Both the position numbers and the translations under genes were made by a program. Of a stretch of DNA of 6,036 nucleotides, positions 5,281 to 6,036 are shown one piece after another. Source of the DNA: Holosporaceae bacterium (lineage in GTDB: Bacteria; Pseudomonadota; Alphaproteobacteria; UBA3830); contig JAISYW010000134.1 of NCBI GenBank assembly GCA_031269645.1, forward strand, positions 1 to 6,036. The letters are read 5' to 3'. Within the stretch, counting starts at the first letter, position 1; each line of letters begins with the position of its first letter. The notes below the pieces were generated by a model that was not told where the DNA came from, ran no database searches, and saw nothing but the letters and a program-made list of their open reading frames with translations.

Positions 5281-6036
5281 TCAGCGGAGCATTTTCCACC
5301 AATTTATCGATATTCTCCTCGAGTACAGAGATTTTATCATACAGTTCGGTTGTTTTTTCGAGGGCGGAAAGTCTTTCGTCGGCTTCTTCTTCTTCAGATG
5401 CGACCTTTTTCAGCAATTCCACTATATTATTTTCGCAAGACAACACGTCACTATACAAATCAGTCGCTTTATTTAAAGTAGCCAATCCGGCGTCTGACAA
5501 ATGCGTGTTGCTATTACTACTATTCAAAACTTTTGCAATCTTACTTTCGCAGGCTAAAATTTTGCCGCGAATTTCAGATATTTTCTTTAGTCCAGACTTC
5601 AATCTTTGAATTTTTTCTTCCTCCGTAGGAGATCTAACGGTTTTATTTCCCTTAACGTTTTTGTTTTGTTCTTCATCTTCATCAACCTCTTCCTCTTCCT
5701 TCTCTTCTTTTTCTTCTTCCTCCTCCTCTTCTTCCTCCTCTTTTTCGTCATCATCATTTTCGTCATCATCATTTTCGTCATCTTTTCTAACCGATTTAGA
5801 AGAGTCTGCCTTGTTTCCTATTTTATTTTTGTTGGACGAATCCAAATTTCTATCTTGCAAAGATTTCGATGGTTCAATTTGTTTCTGCGACGATTTGTAA
5901 GAATCCCAGGACTTTGGTTTATATTCAACTTCGGAAGTTTTTTCGACTTTTGGAGTTTCCATAGGTTTTTCTACAGCTTTTGCCGAATCCCAGGACTTTG
6001 TTTTATATTCAACTTCGGAAGTTTTTTCGACTTTTG
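5276..6036 (-). CDS. Acidic, repeat-rich protein of unknown family, C-terminal part (5' end outside the window)
   Basis: The frame is open from the window's right edge to the TAG at 5276-5278, giving 252 complete codons. The first ATG (5960-5962) lies inside a tandem repeat, so it is an internal Met and the true start is beyond the window. In order, the protein has two copies of K-V-E-K-T-S-E-V-E-Y-K-[TP]-K-S-W-D-S (the second copy within residues 5-21 counted from that Met), a Ser/Lys/Asn-rich linker (22-60), an almost pure Asp/Glu block (61-98), a short basic linker, and three helical repeats of 38-residue period (124-222). No catalytic motif, Cys-rich site or membrane segment is seen. Any signal peptide would be outside the window. 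The gene ends 11 bases before the barrel gene, with which it shares two motifs, so the two probably act in the same place, likely the envelope. Function is unknown. An exported or secreted surface protein is an inference. Confidence 0.75.
   Translation of the reverse strand, partial: KVEKTSEVEYKTKSWDSAKAVEKPMETPKVEKTSEVEYKPKSWDSYKSSQKQIEPSKSLQDRNLDSSNKNKIGNKADSSKSVRKDDENDDDENDDDEKEEEEEEEEEEKEEKEEEEVDEDEEQNKNVKGNKTVRSPTEEEKIQRLKSGLKKISEIRGKILACESKIAKVLNSSNSNTHLSDAGLATLNKATDLYSDVLSCENNIVELLKKVASEEEEADERLSALEKTTELYDKISVLEENIDKLVENAPLK
5297..5593 (-). repeat. Three helical protein repeats with a 38-residue period
   Basis: In the repeat protein, three 23-residue segments align without gaps at 5525-5593, 5411-5479 and 5297-5365: GLKKISEIRGKILACESKIA, TLNKATDLYSDVLSCENNIV and ALEKTTELYDKISVLEENID, each followed by three more residues. 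The spacing is 38 residues (114 bases) both times. The invariant positions are a Leu at position 2, Lys at 4, Glu at 16 and Ile at 19. The pattern suits amphipathic helices, possibly coiled coils. Confidence 0.7.
5669..5782 (-). repeat. Low-complexity acidic tract with a homopurine-homopyrimidine run
   Basis: These bases encode 38 residues that are nearly all Asp or Glu. The + strand is uninterrupted pyrimidine from 5686 to 5746 (61 bases). Next to it, a 15-bp unit (C-G-T-C-A-T-C-A-T-C-A-T-T-T-T) repeats from 5746, 5761 and, partly, 5776, coding for D-E-N-D-D. Such tracts change length easily by replication slippage. Steps of 3 or 15 bases would keep the frame. Confidence 0.85.
5901..6036 (-). 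repeat. 84-bp tandem repeat coding for 28-residue units
   Basis: The 52 bases at 5901-5952 recur at 5985-6036 with one difference (G at 5917, T at 6001), a Pro-to-Thr change in the protein. The offset is exactly 84 bases, so each unit adds 28 residues in frame. The shared core reads K-V-E-K-T-S-E-V-E-Y-K-x-K-S-W-D-S. The second copy is cut by the window edge, so the number of units is unknown. Confidence 0.9.

Noticed and set aside
5661..5900. + strand frame of 79 codons made mostly of Ser and Phe
   Set aside because: It is the antisense reading of the Asp/Glu codon tract (TTC and TCT repeats), a low-complexity artefact.

Overview
The window looks like part of the chromosome of a low-GC alphaproteobacterium, plausibly a host-associated lineage of the Holosporales or Rickettsiales type. 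That placement is inferred from base composition, ribosomal protein character and the envelope genes; nothing here fixes the taxon. Seven protein-coding genes can be supported, two of them cut by the window edges. No tRNA, rRNA, CRISPR array or insertion sequence was seen.

Left part, + strand: the last 92 codons of ftsH (membrane AAA+ protease) are followed after 8 bases by a full rluD-type 23S rRNA pseudouridine synthase gene that starts at TTG. Then come 364 bases without a supported gene, probably holding the promoter of the next operon.

Centre, + strand: rplK-rplA-rplJ-rplL encode L11, L1, L10 and L7/L12, the proteins of the L1 arm and the factor-binding stalk of the 50S subunit. rplK and rplA overlap by one base. 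A 131-base leader separates rplA from rplJ and may hold the autoregulatory L10 site. rplL follows rplJ closely behind a strong ribosome binding site. secE/nusG do not precede rplK and rpoB/rpoC do not follow rplL, although both are the common arrangement in bacteria. The cluster ends in a hairpin plus T-run that lies inside the 3' end of the convergent gene.

Right part, - strand: two coupled genes of unrecognised family. The upstream one (right) runs off the window. It encodes a hydrophilic protein with an 84-bp tandem repeat, a long Asp/Glu block and three helical repeats of exactly 38-residue period. The downstream one (left) encodes a protein with a signal peptide and a probable C-terminal outer-membrane beta-barrel. 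The barrel protein carries, in the same order, one copy of the E-Y-K-x-K-S-W motif found in the 84-bp repeat (22 of 24 bases identical, same frame) and a divergent copy of the helical motif. The two neighbours therefore share modules and probably belong to one envelope or surface protein family. This pair is the most novel content of the window.
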